A stretch of DNA of 64,000 nt from Pseudomonas fluorescens Q2-87 (lineage in GTDB: Bacteria > Pseudomonadota > Gammaproteobacteria > Pseudomonadales > Pseudomonadaceae), in NCBI RefSeq assembly GCF_000281895.1, contig NZ_CM001558.1, forward strand, positions 1,802,556 through 1,866,555. The letters are read 5' to 3'. The notes under the pieces were generated by a model. The model worked only from the letters and a program-made list of their open reading frames with translations, was not told the origin of the DNA and did not search any database. Both the position numbers and the translations under genes were made by a program. Positions 61,550 through 64,000 of this stretch are shown here, piece after piece; within the stretch, counting starts at the first letter, position 1, and each line of letters begins with the position of its first letter.

Positions 61550-61647
61550 ATTCAGGTTTTTTTCGAGTTCTTCGTCTTCTTGTCCAACTGCAACTGGTTT
61601 GCATTAACAGACGCGTATTCTTGCGATTCGACAGGACAAGGTTCGAC

Positions 61648-64000
61648 GTGAAAACCTCCGCCAAACACCACTACCGTTCCTCTTCGCGCTGGCTGCCGCT
61701 GGCCTTGACCCTGGCCGTCAGCGCCGCGCTGCCCCAGGCATTTGCCGATCAGGCCGCAGCCATTCACATCCAGGCGCAACCGCTGGGCCAGGCCCTGAGC
61801 CAACTCGGCCAGCAGACCTCGTTACAGGTGTTCTTCAGCCCTGAGTCGGTGGTCGGCAAGCAAGCCCCGGCGGTGGAGGGCAACCTGTCGCCGGAGGCGG
61901 CCTTGCGTCAATTGCTGCAAGGCAGCGGGCTGCGCTACCAGATCGATGAAGGGGCGGTGACGGTGGTGCCGGCGCCGTCGACATCCAGCGCCGGCCCAAT
62001 GGAACTGGGGGCCACGCAAATCCAAGTGGTCGGCGACTGGCTCGGTGACGCCAACGCCGAAGTGGTGCAGAACCATCCCGGCGCGCGGACGGTGGTGCGC
62101 CGCGAGGCGATGGTGGAACAGGGCGCCATGAACGTCGGCGATGTGTTGCGGCGCATACCGGGTGTGCAGGTGCAGGACGCCAATGGCACCGGTGGCAGCG
62201 ATATTTCCTTGAATGTCGGCGTGCGCGGCCTCACCTCGCGCCTTTCACCGCGCTCCACGGTACTGATTGACGGCGTGCCGGCGGCGTTCGCTCCTTACGG
62301 CCAGCCGCAACTGTCCATGGCGCCGATTTCTTCGGGCAACCTGGACAGCATCGACGTGGTGCGCGGTGCCGGCTCGGTGCGCTACGGGCCGCAGAACGTC
62401 GGCGGGGTCATCAACTTCGTGACCCGTGCGATTCCGGAAAAAGCCACCGGTGAAATCGGCAGCACGCTGGAAACGTCCCAGCGCGGCGGCTGGAAGCACA
62501 TCGACACGGCGTTCCTCGGCGGCACCGCCGACAATGGCCTGGGCGTTGCGCTCCTGTATTCGGGCGTCAACGGCAACGGTTATCGTCAGAGCAACAACGG
62601 CAACGACATCGACGACGTCATCCTCAAGACCCATTGGGCGCCCACCGAGGTGGATGATTTTTCGCTGAACTTCCATTACTACGACGCCAAGGCCGACATG
62701 CCCGGTGGTCTGAACCAGAAGCAGTACGACGCCGACCCGTATCAGTCCGACCGCGACTGGGACAACTTCAGCGGCCGGCGCAAGGATGTGTCGTTCAAGT
62801 GGTTGCGACAGATCGACGACCACACCCAGGCCGAAGTGCTGACCTATTACTCCGACAGCTATCGCGGCAGCACCATCGCGTCCCGGGACCAACGCAACCT
62901 GGTGTCCTACCCTCGCACCTATTACACCTTCGGCATCGAGCCGCGGGTGTCCCATGTGTTCGACCTGGGGCCCACCACTCAAGAAGCCAGTGTGGGTTAT
63001 CGCTACCTCAAGGAGGGCATGCACGAAGAGGCCAGCCGCCTGGCATTGCGGGATAACCAACCGGTGGTGCGACCGGGCGCCGACGGTCACGTCTATCAGG
63101 ACCGTACCGGCGGCACTGAAGCGCACGCGGTCTACATCGATGACAAGGTTGATGTCGGCAAATGGACGATCACCCCAGGCATCCGCTTCGAGCGCATCAG
63201 CACCGAGTGGCACGACCGGCCGGTCCTCGACACGGCCGGTAGCCCTGTGCAGGAAAAGCGCCGCAGCATCGACAGCAACGAACCGCTGCCGGCCCTGAGC
63301 GTGATGTATCACCTGTCCGATGCCTGGAAGCTGTTCGCCAACTACGAGACCTCGTTCGGCAGCCTGCAGTATTTCCAACTGGGCCAGGGCGGCGACGGCA
63401 ACAACACGGCCAACGGACTGAGCCCGGAAAAGGCCAAGACCTACGAGATCGGCACGCGCTATAACGATGACGTGTGGGGCGGGGAGGTGACGCTGTTCTA
63501 TATCGACTTCGATGACGAGCTGCAATACATCAGCAATGACGTCGGCTGGACCAACATGGGCGCGACCAAGCACCAGGGCCTGGAAGCTTCGGTGCATTAC
63601 GACATGGCCGCGCTGGACCCGCGCCTTGAAGGCCTGACCGCCAACGCCGGCTTCACCTACACCCGGGCGACCTACGAAGGTGAAATCCCGCGCTTCAAGG
63701 GCCGTGATTTGCCGTTCTATTCCCGTCAGGTGGCTAACGTGGGCCTGCGCTACGACGTCCACCGCTGGACCTACAACCTCGATGCCTTTGCCCAGTCCAA
63801 GCAACGTTCACCGGGCAACAGCGTGAACGCCGATGGCAGCTTCAGCGGCGATTACATCACCGATGGCAGTGCCGATGGACAGTACGGCGACATGCCGGGC
63901 TACGTGCTCTGGAACGTGCGCGCCGGCTATGACTTCGGCGCGCAGCTGTCGAACCTGAAAGTCGGCGCCGGGGTGAAGAACCTGTTCGACCACCAGTACT
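61648..64000 (+). CDS. fecA: FecA, TonB-dependent ferric-citrate receptor (3' end outside window)
   Basis: About 784 residues are visible from the GTG at 61648 (VKTSAKHHYRSSSRW), preceded by AGGACAAGG. No ATG is in a better position. After a signal peptide (LALTLAVSAALPQAFA) there is an STN domain, then the plug with the FecA-type run SPRSTVLIDGVPAAFAPYG, VVRGAGSVRYGPQNVGG and INFVTRAIPE, then barrel strands to the window edge. The plug is very like E. coli FecA, so ferric dicitrate is the probable substrate. It works with the adjacent FecI and FecR. The 98-bp gap before it should contain the FecI promoter; I could not pin it down. Confidence 0.93.
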   Translation, partial: MKTSAKHHYRSSSRWLPLALTLAVSAALPQAFADQAAAIHIQAQPLGQALSQLGQQTSLQVFFSPESVVGKQAPAVEGNLSPEAALRQLLQGSGLRYQIDEGAVTVVPAPSTSSAGPMELGATQIQVVGDWLGDANAEVVQNHPGARTVVRREAMVEQGAMNVGDVLRRIPGVQVQDANGTGGSDISLNVGVRGLTSRLSPRSTVLIDGVPAAFAPYGQPQLSMAPISSGNLDSIDVVRGAGSVRYGPQNVGGVINFVTRAIPEKATGEIGSTLETSQRGGWKHIDTAFLGGTADNGLGVALLYSGVNGNGYRQSNNGNDIDDVILKTHWAPTEVDDFSLNFHYYDAKADMPGGLNQKQYDADPYQSDRDWDNFSGRRKDVSFKWLRQIDDHTQAEVLTYYSDSYRGSTIASRDQRNLVSYPRTYYTFGIEPRVSHVFDLGPTTQEASVGYRYLKEGMHEEASRLALRDNQPVVRPGADGHVYQDRTGGTEAHAVYIDDKVDVGKWTITPGIRFERISTEWHDRPVLDTAGSPVQEKRRSIDSNEPLPALSVMYHLSDAWKLFANYETSFGSLQYFQLGQGGDGNNTANGLSPEKAKTYEIGTRYNDDVWGGEVTLFYIDFDDELQYISNDVGWTNMGATKHQGLEASVHYDMAALDPRLEGLTANAGFTYTRATYEGEIPRFKGRDLPFYSRQVANVGLRYDVHRWTYNLDAFAQSKQRSPGNSVNADGSFSGDYITDGSADGQYGDMPGYVLWNVRAGYDFGAQLSNLKVGAGVKNLFDHQY

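Overview
This 64 kb window comes from a high-GC fluorescent Pseudomonas, most likely of the P. fluorescens/corrugata lineage. The evidence is a nearly complete pyoverdine (yellow-green siderophore) locus, Pseudomonas-type REP doublets (REPINs) in most larger intergenic gaps, and PvdS-type iron-starvation promoters. It holds no rRNA, tRNA, CRISPR array, prophage or intact insertion sequence that I can see.

Layout. (1) 1-25257: three translationally coupled plus-strand NRPS genes. Domain order read from motifs: (E)-C-A[Lys]-T-E-C-A[Ala]-T | C-A[Gly]-T-C-A[Ser]-T-E-C-A[Ser]-T-C-hydroxylase | degenerate C-A[Asp]-T. The predicted peptide segment is ...D-Lys-Ala-Gly-D-Ser-Ser-(beta-hydroxy)Asp. (2) 25786-28254: ferripyoverdine receptor fpvA. 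(3) 28460-34301, minus strand: a one-module Thr NRPS ending in a thioesterase, preceded by the exporter gene pvdE. (4) 34575-40119: the periplasmic maturation genes pvdO, pvdN and pvdM (minus) and pvdP (plus). (5) 40313-42655: accessory island with a DUF6124/DUF3077-like gene, an unusual structured intergenic stretch and an AbiE-type toxin-antitoxin pair. (6) 42711-47229, minus strand: pvdR-pvdT-opmQ efflux pump. (7) 47691-49643: fpvI-like ECF sigma gene and pvdA. (8) 49884-54463: BvgS-type hybrid kinase, a degenerate receiver protein and a LuxR-type response regulator. (9) 54592-59812: pirin, a cyclic-nucleotide-gated MscS channel, an AhpD-like protein, and an HPF/RaiA plus baeRF pair. (10) 60030-64000: fecI-fecR-fecA ferric-citrate uptake, with fecA running off the end.

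How it works together. PvdA makes N5-hydroxyornithine. No A domain in the window has a hydroxyornithine-like code, so that residue must be used by modules upstream. The NRPSs build the peptide, PvdE exports the precursor, and PvdP/M/N/O mature it in the periplasm. PvdRT-OpmQ exports or recycles pyoverdine, and FpvA with FpvI imports the ferric form and signals its presence. Five TAAAT-N16-CGT boxes, all with exactly 16 bases between the two elements, lie in front of pvdE, pvdM, pvdP, pvdR and pvdA, so one PvdS regulon is visible directly in the DNA.

Most notable oddities: a complete 87-bp REPIN inserted in frame inside the Ala adenylation domain; an Asp-hydroxylating module split over two proteins; a Shine-Dalgarno-sequestering hairpin in front of the DUF6124-like gene; and a toxin-antitoxin pair inside the siderophore locus. 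Amino-acid specificities were read by eye from the ten-residue A-domain code and are inference, not measurement.
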